A DNA stretch of 64,000 nt. It comes from Planctomycetota bacterium. Its GTDB lineage: Bacteria > Planctomycetota > UBA1135 > GCA-002686595. Position 1 is the stretch's first letter. Every line of letters begins with the position of its first letter. This document shows positions 1 to 10,200 of this stretch, piece after piece. Where the stretch lies: assembly GCA_020638875.1 (NCBI GenBank), contig JACKHS010000003.1:186001-250000 (forward strand). Reading direction: 5' to 3'. Position numbers and translations under genes: made by a program. The notes under the pieces were generated by a model. That model saw nothing but the letters and a program-made list of their open reading frames with translations. It ran no database searches and was not told where the DNA came from.

Positions 1-18
1 GCCCAGCCTTCCCCAACG

Positions 19-55
19 CCGCGAGGGCGGGCCCGTGACGAGCCCGCCCTCGCGG
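19..55 (-). terminator. GC-rich hairpin after the OmpA-like gene
   Basis: A perfect 14-bp inverted repeat (arms 19-32 and 42-55, 9-nt loop) lies about 50 bases past the stop of the minus-strand OmpA-like gene. There is no T-tract, so it may stop transcription weakly or protect the 3' end. Confidence 0.6.
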
Positions 56-106
56 TGAAGAACTGCGCCGCACTAGTTCGTAGCGCGCGCTGCGCACTCG
101 CGTCGC

Positions 107-802
107 TCAGCGACGCGCAGCGTGCACCACGATCTCGACGCGACGGTTCTTGGCCTTCGCGGCCGCCGTGGTGCCGGCATCTACGGGACGGTACTGACCG
201 TAGCCCGCGACGACGCACTGCTCGTCGGCGATGTCGCAGTCCTCCACGAGGAAGGTCAACACCGCGGTCGCGCGCGCGAGCGAGAGCTCACGGTTCGTCT
301 TGAAGCTCGACTTGCGGATCGGGTCCGTGTCGGTGTGGCCTTCGATCGAGTAGACGCCGTTCGGGTGGTTCTTCTTGAGCACCGCGGCGACCTTGCGCAT
401 CGCGTCCTTGCCTTCCTTCGACAGGTCGGCCTTGCCCGAACCGAACGTGATCGACGACGGGATCGAGATCACGGCCATGCCGTTGCGATAGCCGTAGTCG
501 ATGCCCAGCCCGTCCAGCTCCGGCTGGCTCGAGGCCTCGATGGCGTCCTTGTGCTCGCTGATCGTCGAGTTGGCCTCGCGCAGTTGCGCGGCGAGGTCGT
601 CGATCTGCTGCAGGAGGCCCTGTCGATCGTTCTTGAGCTGAGCGCGCTCCTCGCGCAGCCGCGCGATCTCCTGGTCGCGCTCTTCCATGGCCTTGCGGTA
701 GGCCTCGGGGCTCGTGCAGGAGCTCGCGCCCAGGCCGACGCAGATGAGTCCGAGCGCGAGGACGCGCTTCCAGGTGGTGGTTCGGTAGTCCAAGCTAGTC
801 AC
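107..802 (-). CDS. OmpA/Pal-like peptidoglycan-associated lipoprotein
   Basis: This 231-residue lipoprotein probably tethers an outer membrane to peptidoglycan. A signal peptide ends in a lipobox with the lipidated cysteine at about residue 29 (LGASSC). A charged heptad-like region (about 33-90) predicts a coiled coil, and an OmpA C-terminal domain follows (about 105-228). The domain shows IEGHTDTDPI and the closing NRRVEI, the conserved diaminopimelate-binding segments. The start is a GTG with only a weak ribosome-binding site. It stands alone between a hairpin and the prepilin peptidase gene. The exact role (Pal, or an MotB/YiaD-type protein) is not resolved. Confidence 0.88.
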   Translation of the reverse strand: MTSLDYRTTTWKRVLALGLICVGLGASSCTSPEAYRKAMEERDQEIARLREERAQLKNDRQGLLQQIDDLAAQLREANSTISEHKDAIEASSQPELDGLGIDYGYRNGMAVISIPSSITFGSGKADLSKEGKDAMRKVAAVLKKNHPNGVYSIEGHTDTDPIRKSSFKTNRELSLARATAVLTFLVEDCDIADEQCVVAGYGQYRPVDAGTTAAAKAKNRRVEIVVHAARR

Positions 803-942
803 TCCCTGGAGCGCGGGCGCCGCGCTCCGAGATGGTCCGAGGCCGTGCGGCCCCGCGTCGTGGGTGGTGGGTGTCGAGGGGGGTGGAATCGCCGAGGGCC
901 GCCCGCCGCGGAGCGGGCCGAATCCCGCGCGCCGCGCGGGTT

Positions 943-1848
943 TCAGAGCAGCCTCGAGGCCACATCATTCCAATACAGGAGGGCGATTCCAATGCCCACG
1001 GCGAGATAGGGCCCGAACGGGATGTAGCGGCCGAGCGCCCGCGCCCGCGCCAGGGCCTTCCCGAGCGGCTTGGCCACGCCGCGGCGACGCGCGCGCCCGC
1101 GAATCAGCGCGTAGAAGCGCGCCATGTTCAGCAGGCCGGCGATCGAGGCGAGCACCGAGGCGGCCATCAGCGCCAGCACAACGCCCCCGGGCCCGACGAA
1201 GGCGCCCCCCGCGCCGAGCAGCTTCACGTCGCCGAACCCCATCGCCTCCTTGCCGAAGGCGCGCGCGCCCAGCCAGCCGATCACGAACAGCACGCCCCAG
1301 CCCACGGCGAGGCCGGCGAGCGACGCGGTCAGCGCGTGCATCGGCCCCACCGGGCCCGCGCCCGCGAGTTCGCGCGCCACCCAACTGTCGCGGTGCACCT
1401 CCGGCACGGCCAGACACAGGAGCGGCCCGACGACCATGCCGCCGATCGAGACGGAGTCGGGGATCTCCAGGCAGTCGATGTCCACGAAGGTCGCCACGAC
1501 CAGCCCCGACAGCACCAGCACGTGGACCAGGACCAGCGGCCAGTGCGCGACGCCGCCCGCGTGCACGGCCGCGAGCAGCCACAGCCCCGCGGTCAGGCCC
1601 TCCACCAGCGGGTAGCGCCACGGCACGGGCGCGGCGCAGTGGCGACAGCGGCCGCGCTGCAGGGTCCACGAGACGAGCGGCACGTTCTCGTACCACGCGA
1701 GCTGGTGCTGGCACTTGGGACAGCGCGAGCGCCGCGGGTTGGAGACGGTGACCTCCTCGTACGGGTAGCGGTAGATCACCACGTTGAGGAACGAGCCCAC
1801 GAAGAGGCCCGTCAAGGTGATCCAGACGTAGAAGAGCTGGTCCGTCAT
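943..1848 (-). CDS. pilD: Type IV prepilin leader peptidase / N-methyltransferase
   Basis: A 301-residue inner-membrane aspartyl protease that cleaves prepilin (and T2SS pseudopilin) leaders and methylates the new N-terminus. The N-terminal methylase part has the zinc tetrad CPKC (43-46) and CRHC (68-71). The catalytic aspartates lie in VDIDCLEIPD (D123) and GFGDVKL (D207), separated by hydrophobic helices. Length and motif spacing fit full-length PilD/GspO. Its ATG overlaps the upstream lipoprotein stop as ATGA, so translation is probably coupled. The other pilus genes of the window lie at 15-27 kb. Confidence 0.95.
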   Translation of the reverse strand: MTDQLFYVWITLTGLFVGSFLNVVIYRYPYEEVTVSNPRRSRCPKCQHQLAWYENVPLVSWTLQRGRCRHCAAPVPWRYPLVEGLTAGLWLLAAVHAGGVAHWPLVLVHVLVLSGLVVATFVDIDCLEIPDSVSIGGMVVGPLLCLAVPEVHRDSWVARELAGAGPVGPMHALTASLAGLAVGWGVLFVIGWLGARAFGKEAMGFGDVKLLGAGGAFVGPGGVVLALMAASVLASIAGLLNMARFYALIRGRARRRGVAKPLGKALARARALGRYIPFGPYLAVGIGIALLYWNDVASRLL

Positions 1849-3644
1849 CGCGGGTGGTCCTCCCACCAGAGCCGTACATCGTCCACGAAGGGCGGAGCCC
1901 AGAGCATGTTCCGGCCGTCCTCCGGCGGTCGCACCTCGAGCTCGAGGAACAGGCGCAACGCGTCCGCGCCGATCAGCTCGGCGGGCGTGTCGACGAGCCC
2001 CCACTGCTCGAGCGGCGCCGTGAGGTCGAAGTCCTCGGGCAGGTAGCGCACGCGCCAGCTCCCCCCGCGCGCGTCGCCCTGCGCTTCCGCGCCGATCCAG
2101 CGCGACACGCCGCCGGCGGGCGGCACGGGGCCGCTCACCAGCGCGAACCGCAACGGCCCGCCCTCGGCGCGCAGCGGGTTGAGGTAGGGCTCGTCGAGCC
2201 GCATGCGCGAGCGCCCGAAGGTGCGCAGGCTCGACCCGCCGCCGTCCCCGACGAGCCAGAGCTGGCCCTCGGGACAGCGCACGTCTCCCGTGACGCGCAG
2301 GCGGCCGCCCGCGGCGAGCAGCACCGGACCGTCCGACTCGAGCGCCCCGTCGATCACCAGGTCGCCGCCGGCGACGAGCACGGTCCACGAGGGGTCCGCG
2401 ACCGCCGCTTCGCTCAGCCACTCGGAGAGCGCGCGGCCGGGCGCGTCCTCGATGGGCGGCGCGGGGCCGGCGCGGCGACGCAGCTCGCCCGACACGACCA
2501 TGCGTCCCTGCGCGCGCAGCACCACGAGCCCGGGCACGCTGAGCAGCTCGCACGTGCGCCCCTGCTCGAGCTCCAGGCGCAGGGCGTGAACGTCGCGTCG
2601 CGACTCCGTCGCGCGCAGGCGCACCTCGCCGTCGACGCCCGAGCCCGCCGCGGCGGGCAGCCGCACGGTCACGCGGCCATCGCCGGTCCACGCCGCGGCG
2701 CCGTCCACGCCGGGCACCGCGATCGGCAGGCTGCGCTCCGTGCCGGTGAAGGACTCCAGGAACTCCGGTCGCCCCCCGCCCTCCTCGCGCACCTCGATGG
2801 TCCACTGCGTGCCGCCCACGGGCGCGTACCAGACGGAGTGGCCGCCGAAGTCGGTCAAGCCGACCTTCAGGTTCCCGGGCAGCGTGTAGCGACCGGGCGC
2901 CAGGCGCCGACGCGGCCGCAGCTCCAGCCGCGCGCCGGCCTGCGGGTCGTTGCTGCGCAGCCGCACGTCGAGCGGAACGGTCTCCCCGGGGCGCTGCTCC
3001 GAGCGCAGCAGGAACTCGTCGTCGGCGAGCGTCCCCGGATCGAGCGGCTCGGCGCACAGGAGCTCGATCGACTCGCCGGGGCCGAGCTGCACGACCAGGC
3101 CGCTCGGGTCCGCCACGGCGCCCGCGAGCTCCAGCTGCTCGCCGTAGAGCGGCGTCGTGTCCTCGAACATCTGCCCACGCGGCTCTTCCAACTCGGCGGT
3201 GACGAACTCGACCCGCTGCGAGCGCGCGAGCACGCGTCCGTCCAGCGCGCGCAGGCCGTCGGGCCAGGGGAAGCCGGTCAGCTCCACCGTGTAGCGCGTG
3301 CCCGGCAGGAGCCCGCCGTCGGACAGGTCGCGCGCGAGGCCGAGGTCGGGCAGGAAGCGCACGCGATCGCCCTCGACCTCGTACGTGCCGCGCGCCACAC
3401 GCCCCTGCGCGTCGCGCACGGCGAGGCTCTCCTCGGTGACCGAGGCCGCGTCGACCGCCGCGTCGAAGTGGAAGACCAGCGCCTCGTTCAGGAACACGCC
3501 GTCGCGTTGCTCGCGGCGCGGACGCACCTGAACGAGCTGGAAAGGCGGCACGGGCTCGCTCGGCGACTCCTCGCACCCGAGCAGGACGGCGACGAGGAGC
3601 ACGAGCGAGCGTCCACCGCTCGTCGGACGACCTGGGAAACGCAT
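1845..3644 (-). CDS. Large lipoprotein with Ig-like (Big_5-type) N-terminal domain
   Basis: About 599 residues, with a signal peptide ending VAVLLGC (lipid cysteine 24). Next comes an Ig-like region carrying the pattern of FLNEALVFHFDAAVD and FLPDLGLARD, as in bacterial Big_5 domains. A beta-rich middle follows with alternating short strands (GGDLVIDGALESDGPV), which resembles part of the next lipoprotein, so the two look paralogous. The ATG at 3644 was chosen because it begins the signal peptide; the frame is open further upstream. It is likely on the cell surface. Coupling to the prepilin peptidase by a 4-base overlap is unexpected for a structural lipoprotein. No function is assigned. Confidence 0.8.
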   Translation of the reverse strand: MRFPGRPTSGGRSLVLLVAVLLGCEESPSEPVPPFQLVQVRPRREQRDGVFLNEALVFHFDAAVDAASVTEESLAVRDAQGRVARGTYEVEGDRVRFLPDLGLARDLSDGGLLPGTRYTVELTGFPWPDGLRALDGRVLARSQRVEFVTAELEEPRGQMFEDTTPLYGEQLELAGAVADPSGLVVQLGPGESIELLCAEPLDPGTLADDEFLLRSEQRPGETVPLDVRLRSNDPQAGARLELRPRRRLAPGRYTLPGNLKVGLTDFGGHSVWYAPVGGTQWTIEVREEGGGRPEFLESFTGTERSLPIAVPGVDGAAAWTGDGRVTVRLPAAAGSGVDGEVRLRATESRRDVHALRLELEQGRTCELLSVPGLVVLRAQGRMVVSGELRRRAGPAPPIEDAPGRALSEWLSEAAVADPSWTVLVAGGDLVIDGALESDGPVLLAAGGRLRVTGDVRCPEGQLWLVGDGGGSSLRTFGRSRMRLDEPYLNPLRAEGGPLRFALVSGPVPPAGGVSRWIGAEAQGDARGGSWRVRYLPEDFDLTAPLEQWGLVDTPAELIGADALRLFLELEVRPPEDGRNMLWAPPFVDDVRLWWEDHPR

Positions 3645-3718
3645 CGACACGCGCCCATTGAAGCAAGCGCGGGGGTCCGAAGACAGCGGAGAGCGCGCGC
3701 GCGCTCCCGCCCAACGCA

Positions 3719-3750
3719 GCGGGGCGGGCCCCCTGAGGAGCCCGCCCCGC
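3719..3750 (-). terminator. GC-rich hairpin between two lipoprotein genes
   Basis: An 11-bp perfect inverted repeat (3719-3729 with 3740-3750, 10-nt loop) follows the stop of the 3.4-kb lipoprotein gene. It has the same style as the hairpin at 19-55: GGGCGGGC arms and no T-tract. Confidence 0.6.
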
Positions 3751-3772
3751 CGAACGGTGACGCGTCGCGCGA

Positions 3773-6700
3773 TCAGAACTTGACCGGCATGCGCAGGAAC
3801 TCGAGCGTGGGCCGCGGGGTCGTGGCGCTGAGCGTCGTCGCACCTTGGCCGATGTCGAAGGTCACGCGGTAGCGCAGGAAGCGCCACGGGTTCGCCGCGC
3901 CCGACGTGGTGTCGAGGTCGGAGATGTCGGTCACCCAGGTGCTGACGTCCGACTCGGACGGCGCACCCTGCACGTTCTCGATCGTCGCCTGGAACTCCAT
4001 CTTCACGGTGGCGTTCGAGGGCAGCGAGTCGACCGTGCCCTGCGTGACGAGGCGGAAGTAGCGCGGACGCAGCTCGACCAGGCCGGTCTGGCTCGTGATC
4101 TCGGGGTCCGTGCTGGAGACCGTCACGTCGAGGTACTCGTTCGCGCCTTCCTTCACGTACGCCGCGGAGGCGACCGTCGAGGACGCGACGCCGACCTTCA
4201 GCGTGAAGCGACGCAGCAGGCTCGGGTTCAGCTTGTAGATGTCGTCCGCGAGGGCGCTGGCGTCGAAGCGCAGCGTGCGCGGGCCGGTGATCTCCGGCAG
4301 GCCCGCGGCCTCGACCGCGGCGCCCGGAGCCAGGATCGCGGGGAGGGGCGACACCACGCCGCCGGTGGACTCCACCAGGCCGGTCGTCGTGTTGGTGCCG
4401 TCGAAGAGGAACGCCAGCGGGTCGGTGACGCTCGTGTCGGGCGCCACGGCCACGCCGCCGAGCGGGATCCAGTTCGACTGCGCCTTCGAGATGCGCCCGA
4501 AGATCGGCAGCAGTTGGTCCACCCAGGCGCCGGAGATGCCGTTGTAGCCGTGCGGGTAGGGGCGCACCGCCTTGCCGAGCTCGGACACGATGCCGGTGCC
4601 CGGGTAGCGCACGTCGTGCGTGCCGACGGCGCCGCTCAGGTTGCCGACGTGGATCTGGATGAGGCCGGGGCCGCCGTCGCCGCCCGCGCCGCGGACGATC
4701 CAGGTCTGGGTGCCCGTCCCCGAGATGCTGTTGACGTAGGTCACGCAAGCGGCGTCGAGCGGCGGGATGTAGGAGTTGTCGTTGGCGCTGCCGTCGTGCT
4801 TGGCGTCCTTCTTGACCAGGTTCTCCTCGTTCTCGTCGGCGCCGCCGTTGTTGTCGGCGCCGGCGCCACCCTCACCACCGCGCGCGTCGATGCTCAGGTC
4901 GGCGATCTGGGTACCCGTCGTGGGACCGAAGGGAGCCGGGCAGGCGGAGAGGTCCAGCTTGCCGGCGGTCTGCAGGATGATGTGACCGCCCGAGCCGCCG
5001 CCGGAGCCGCCGCCGATGCGGTTGGTGCCGCCGGTGTTCTCGCCGCCGCTGCCGTGACCACCGATGGCGGTGATCTTGCCCGCGGCACCCACCTGGATGT
5101 CGCCCAGCGCCAGGATCGTCAGCGAACCGGCGCCGCCGCCGCCGCCGCAGCCCTTGTCGGTGTTCACCGGGACGAGGGTGGCCGGCGGGAAGGTGCCGCT
5201 CGGCACGTACGCCGCGTCGCCACCGGCGCCGCCGCCGGCCCCGGCGTGGGGCTCGAGCAGCTCACCGGTCACGAGCGTCTCGTCGGGCGTGCCGAACTTG
5301 GCGCGTTTCGTGCCGTAGAAGTCGTCCCCGACGCCGCCGAGGTCGCCGAACGGCACCGGGCCGTTCATGCCGCCCTGCGCCGGGCTGACGGTGACGTTCA
5401 CGCAGGAGAAGCTCGCCGGACTTCCCGGGAAGCCGGGCTCGGCGTCGAGGCCCCAGATGCGCTGGTCCACGCAATCGGCCGTGGAGACGTTGGCGAGCTG
5501 ATCGTGCCCGAACGCACCGCCGCCGCCGCCCGCCGCGCGGCGGTTCGTGTCCGTGCCGGAGTTGCTCCAGCCCCCGTCGCCGCCGACGCCACCGCCGTTG
5601 GCGATGCCGAAGGCGCCGTAGCCGTTCTCGCCCTTGGGGGTGTACTGGCTGGTCAGGTAGCTGGCCGTGCCGCCCGCACCGCCGCCGGCTTGCCCCGAGG
5701 CGCCCGGCTCGGGCTGGTTCGGCGTGTTCAGCGTGAACACCTGGTCGGCGGCGCTGCCGTCCGCCGAGAGCGTGCCCTCGACGACGACCTTGCCCGAGGC
5801 CAGGATCAGCGCCGGGTTCGGGCCCTGGATGCGCATCGTCGCGCCGACCGGGATGATCAGGTCGTGCACGTCCAGGCGACCGTTGATCGCGAGCTGGCTG
5901 AACTGCGGCACGCCGCCGGGACCGCCGAAGACGAGCGTCGAGTTCGTGTCGAAGACGAACGTACCCGGCGTCAGGACCAGGTCGAACTCCCCGCCCGGGC
6001 CGCCGGTCCCGTCGAAGGCGAAGGACGCGCTGAGGCCGTTCGGGCCCCACGTCGCGCGCGGCGCGTCGAGCGCGGCCTCGCGGTCCTCGTTGACGGTGTC
6101 GAGGAAGGTCTCGAGGTACTCGTCCGCCGTGGTCGCCGGGTTCACGCCGTCCGTGGTCGCGAAATCCGTGTCCATGTTCGCGAAGTTGTCGAGCGGGACG
6201 ATGTTGCGGTCCCCCACGATGTCCTCGAACTGCGGGCTGATCACCACGCGCAGCTCACGGCCCTGCGGGAGCACGCCGATCGGGTCGATGCGAACGGTCG
6301 AGCCCGTGGCGGTGCAGTTCTCGGTGAGCGTCAGGTCGGCAGAGACGGGCACCCAGGAGCCGCCGCTCGTGCGGTACTGGAGCTGGATGCGCGTCGAGCT
6401 GATGTTGTCGTCCGTCGGGCTGACGGCCTGGTTGAGGCGCAGCACGACCGCGATCTTCGTGGATTGGTCGCTGTACAGGTTGATCGGCACGCGGTAGCCG
6501 CCGGGCAGCGCGCCCGTGCCGGCCAGGCCCGTCTCGAAGTACTCGCGGTTGTTCGGGTCGCCGCCGACCTCCACGTAGGAGCCGTCGGTGTTCACCGGGC
6601 GCAGCAGCGGCGTGGGCGGCCCGGTCGCCGTGTCCAGGAAGAGCTCGTCGAGCTGCACGGTGTTGGGCGTCTGGAACGTGCGCGTCGATCCCCCGACGAG

Positions 6701-7150
6701 CAGGCGGCCGGAGAGCGACATCACCGTGGTCGCGCCCGAGTCGCGATCCGGGACGTTCACCTGATAGCTCACGCCGCCGGGACGGAAGCCGGCGTCCGAG
6801 AAGTCGGTGGTCCGCGGGCACACGGGCTGGAAGATGACCGTGCGCGGGTCGGTGGAGCTGAGGAAGAAGTCCCCCACCGCCGGCGCGCCACCCGTTTCCT
6901 GGATGCTGATCGTGTTCAGGTTCACCGTGTCGAAGTCCACCGCCTCCGAGAAGGTGAAGGAGATCGCGCGGTTGATCTGCCAGGTCTGCCCGGGATCGAC
7001 GGAGACCGTCGACAGCGAGAACAGGTTGTTGTTCGTCGAGGAGCCCCCGCCGCCGGAGCCGCTGCCGGAGCCCGAGCAACCCGCCAGCAACGCGGCGGAG
7101 AACAGGCTGGCGCCCAAGGTCGTGCGGGCGAGGAGTACGTGGTGCTTCAT
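3773..7150 (-). CDS. Giant glycine-rich lipoprotein with Ig-like domain
   Basis: A 1125-residue surface lipoprotein. The signal peptide ends SAALLAGC (cysteine 25), followed by a Gly/Ser linker and an Asn run. An Ig-like domain comes next (ISFTFSEAVDFDTVNL). Residues about 450-800 are rich in glycine, with repeated GGxGG loops (for example AAGGGGGAF and GGGSGGGSGGHI) alternating with short hydrophobic strands, which suggests a parallel beta-helix. The C-terminus is beta-rich. The start is the ATG at 7150 because it begins the signal peptide. The gene lies between two paralogous lipoprotein genes, each followed by its own hairpin. It could be an adhesin or sheath protein; the function is unknown. 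Confidence 0.8.
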   Translation of the reverse strand: MKHHVLLARTTLGASLFSAALLAGCSGSGSGSGGGGSSTNNNLFSLSTVSVDPGQTWQINRAISFTFSEAVDFDTVNLNTISIQETGGAPAVGDFFLSSTDPRTVIFQPVCPRTTDFSDAGFRPGGVSYQVNVPDRDSGATTVMSLSGRLLVGGSTRTFQTPNTVQLDELFLDTATGPPTPLLRPVNTDGSYVEVGGDPNNREYFETGLAGTGALPGGYRVPINLYSDQSTKIAVVLRLNQAVSPTDDNISSTRIQLQYRTSGGSWVPVSADLTLTENCTATGSTVRIDPIGVLPQGRELRVVISPQFEDIVGDRNIVPLDNFANMDTDFATTDGVNPATTADEYLETFLDTVNEDREAALDAPRATWGPNGLSASFAFDGTGGPGGEFDLVLTPGTFVFDTNSTLVFGGPGGVPQFSQLAINGRLDVHDLIIPVGATMRIQGPNPALILASGKVVVEGTLSADGSAADQVFTLNTPNQPEPGASGQAGGGAGGTASYLTSQYTPKGENGYGAFGIANGGGVGGDGGWSNSGTDTNRRAAGGGGGAFGHDQLANVSTADCVDQRIWGLDAEPGFPGSPASFSCVNVTVSPAQGGMNGPVPFGDLGGVGDDFYGTKRAKFGTPDETLVTGELLEPHAGAGGGAGGDAAYVPSGTFPPATLVPVNTDKGCGGGGGAGSLTILALGDIQVGAAGKITAIGGHGSGGENTGGTNRIGGGSGGGSGGHIILQTAGKLDLSACPAPFGPTTGTQIADLSIDARGGEGGAGADNNGGADENEENLVKKDAKHDGSANDNSYIPPLDAACVTYVNSISGTGTQTWIVRGAGGDGGPGLIQIHVGNLSGAVGTHDVRYPGTGIVSELGKAVRPYPHGYNGISGAWVDQLLPIFGRISKAQSNWIPLGGVAVAPDTSVTDPLAFLFDGTNTTTGLVESTGGVVSPLPAILAPGAAVEAAGLPEITGPRTLRFDASALADDIYKLNPSLLRRFTLKVGVASSTVASAAYVKEGANEYLDVTVSSTDPEITSQTGLVELRPRYFRLVTQGTVDSLPSNATVKMEFQATIENVQGAPSESDVSTWVTDISDLDTTSGAANPWRFLRYRVTFDIGQGATTLSATTPRPTLEFLRMPVKF

Positions 7151-7217
7151 GGTCACGTGCTGAATGGGGCGCCTCCGCGAGGAGGCTGGGCTGTGTTCGT
7201 GTGAGGGGGAGGGAGCT

Positions 7218-7265
7218 GCGTGCCTCGAGGTCCGAGCCCGCGGGGCGCGGGGCCTCGAGGCACGC
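7218..7265 (-). terminator. 13-bp hairpin after the third lipoprotein gene
   Basis: A perfect 13-bp inverted repeat (7218-7230 with 7253-7265) encloses a GC-rich 22-nt loop. It sits 11 bases past the stop of the 3.2-kb lipoprotein gene. Confidence 0.6.
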
Positions 7266-7276
7266 AACGGGCAGGC

Positions 7277-10200
7277 CTAGAGCTGGCGGTAGGCCACGCC
7301 CAGCGAGCGCAGCTCGGCGGTCTTGCTGGAGACCGTGTTGGAGATGAAGCTGATGCGGAGCTGGAAGAAGCGCGCGGTGTTGATCTGCGTGATGTCGCTC
7401 TTCCAGGTGTCGAGTCCACCGACGAACTGGACGGTCCCCGTACCGGTCTTCGCATCGCCGTACCAGTCGAGGTTCACGGCGTTCGTCGTGATGTCGTTCT
7501 GCGGGTTGGCGGTGCTCTGGTTGGTGATGTTCACCGCGCCGCGGTAGGCCAGGACGACCGAGGTCCCCTCGGGCTGCGCGTCCGGGCTCGGCTCGATGAC
7601 GGGCGCCACGAAGGTCGCCTGCGAGACGCCCGAGTTGTTCTCGTTGGCGTCGAACCAGATCGTGTGCACGCGGCTGACGCGCGTCACGAGGCCGGCCTCA
7701 CCGATGTAGAACGAGCAGTCCAGACCCGGAGTCGTCGCGCCGCCCGCGCCGGGGTTGTACCCGCCGGTGGCCGAGTCCTGGCCGTCGGGGTTCTTCACCA
7801 CCGGGTCGCCGGCAGCGTTGTAGCCGCCCGACGAGAAGGCGCGGAAGTTGGGCCGCGCCGACGAGTTGCACGCCAGCGAGATGTCGAAGGCGTTCAGACC
7901 CAGGGCGTTGTCCTCGGGGTAGCAGCGGTACTCCATGAGCAGCGGCAGGCCGATGGTGCGCACCTGGTTCGCGGTGTAGGTCTTGGCCGAGGTGTCCTGG
8001 AGCACTTGCTGCTCCTGGTCCGGCGGCGCGCCGGCGCCCGAGGGACCGCCCTTGGCCAGCACGGCCGTGTCGCGCCACGTGTAGTAGCGGTACTGATCGA
8101 GCGGGATGGTGCGGTTCAGCGGGAAGCCCAGGAAGGTCGTCGGGCCGTTCTGGTAGAGGTCCGCCGGGTTGACCACGTAGCCGAGGTCACGCGGGTGCAC
8201 GACGACCTGCGGGTCGGCGCTGGAGCTCAGGAAGTTGGAGGCGTAGGCCGCCACGAGGCCGGAGTTCGGCCACTGCGGGAAGCCGTTCGCGTCCAGCACC
8301 TCGTCGGGCAGGCGCAGGCTGGTGTTCAGGCGCACCTCGAACTGACCGTAGGTGTCGGCCACGACGTTGGCACCGATGGGCGACCAGGCGAGGGTCTCCA
8401 CGTCGATGTTCATGTTGGTCTCGTCGGTGATCGCCATGCCCAGGTCGCAGTAGCGCCAGACGGTCTGCAGCTTGGAGCCGAGCGGCGACAGCGGCGTCTG
8501 CACGCCCTGGACGAACGGCGCCATGACGCTGGGCACCGGCTGCGTACGGTCGGCCGGCACGGCGAAGCGCGCCACGGGACGCGGCAGGATGCGCTCGAGC
8601 TGGAAGTCGTACAGCAGTTGGCCGTTGCGCAGCTCGGGGAACTCGTCCCCGAAGAGCTCGTCGAAGGCGTTGAAGCGCAGGGCGACGCCGCCGTTGCGCT
8701 CGGTGCCTTCGGTCGGGTCGAGGCGGAACTCCACCTGCGGCAGGGCGAACTCGATGGCGTTGCCGGCGAGGTCGCGCGGGCCGTCCTCACCCGAGCCGAG
8801 GTTGAAGTAGTAGCGCTCGGACGACGCGATCTCGTGCGCGAAGGGCACGCCGTTGTGGTCGTAGGTGAACGTGCGCAGGTCGGGCGAGGGCACCACGCGG
8901 CCGACCACGATGTCGTGCGCGGTCGGGTCGGTCTGCTTGCGCGTCACCGTCATCGTGTCGAACGCGGTGAGCGAGGTCGGGTCCATCGGCTCGCTGAAGG
9001 TCAGCACGACCTGCGAGACCTTGGACACGTCCAGGTTCGGCGCCTGGCCGGCGTTCGGCGAGAAGCGCACGAAGCACGGTGCGTAGTCCGTCACCGGGTC
9101 GTAGGGCGTGAGGATCTGCACGCTGCCTTGGACGAGCTCGCCGCCGAGGGGCGCGATCACTTGCACGACCATGTTCACGATGGTCGGGCCGGCCTGCGTA
9201 CCGAAGTTCACCACCTGGGCCTTCACGTTGCCCTGCGTCACCACGTCACCGACCTTCGGCGTGGGCGAGCAGGCCGGGACGACGTAGTCCACCTGCGGCA
9301 GCGTGTAGCGGCCGGGCAGGGTCGGGCTCTCGACCGGCGCGACGCTGATGTTCGCGGAGATGTTGCCGATCAGGCGCGGCGGCTCCTCGTCGAGCAGGAA
9401 GCCGTTGTTGAGGTCACCGGTGAGCGCGGTCTCGCCGCCGCTGCGCATCGAGCGCACCACGTCGTTCGTGGTGACGGTCGTGTCACGCGGACCGTTCGAG
9501 GTGAAGCCCACGGTGTGGCCGCTGGCGTTGACCAGGAGCTGCGTCTGACCGACGGCGGGGTTGAGGTGCGTGGGGATGCGCAGCGCCAGGTTCGGGTCGG
9601 TGGTCACGATCGACGCCGGCAGACCCAGCGAGTTCACCGCCAGCGGCGGGTCGGAGGCCTCGGCCTCGACCGTCGTGACCGTGCTCGACACGATCACGCG
9701 CGTCGGGTGGAACTCCGGCGTGCCGTCGCCGTCGAAGTCGGCCACGTCCCCGTGGTTGCGATCCATCACCACCCGCGTCTCGTAGGGCGAAGCCGGCGGG
9801 TACCCCGTGCGCACCTTCAGGACCTGCTTCGAGAGCTGCCCCGAGCTCGCGTTCACCAGGTCGTTGCCGAAGCTGTCTTTCCACTGACCGCTGTCGAAGC
9901 GCGGATCGAGCAGGTCGTCGAAGACCACGACGAGCGTCGCGTTGCGCGGCGCCATCGAGAAGGGTCCCGTCTCGTTCGCGTCCAGGCCCTTGGGCTGGAC
10001 CGGCGTCAGGTTCGCGTCCAGCGCGAGGAACGCCTGCTCGTACGCGGAGGTCCCCGCCAGGGCTTGGATCGTCACCAAGGTCTGGTCGGTGATCGGGTTC
10101 GTCGTGACGTCGTAGATCGAGTTCGTGCGGATGTTCTCCCCGATCACGTAGTCGCGGTTCTGCACCTCGCCCGAGACGTCCGCGACCGCCGCGAGGCGAC

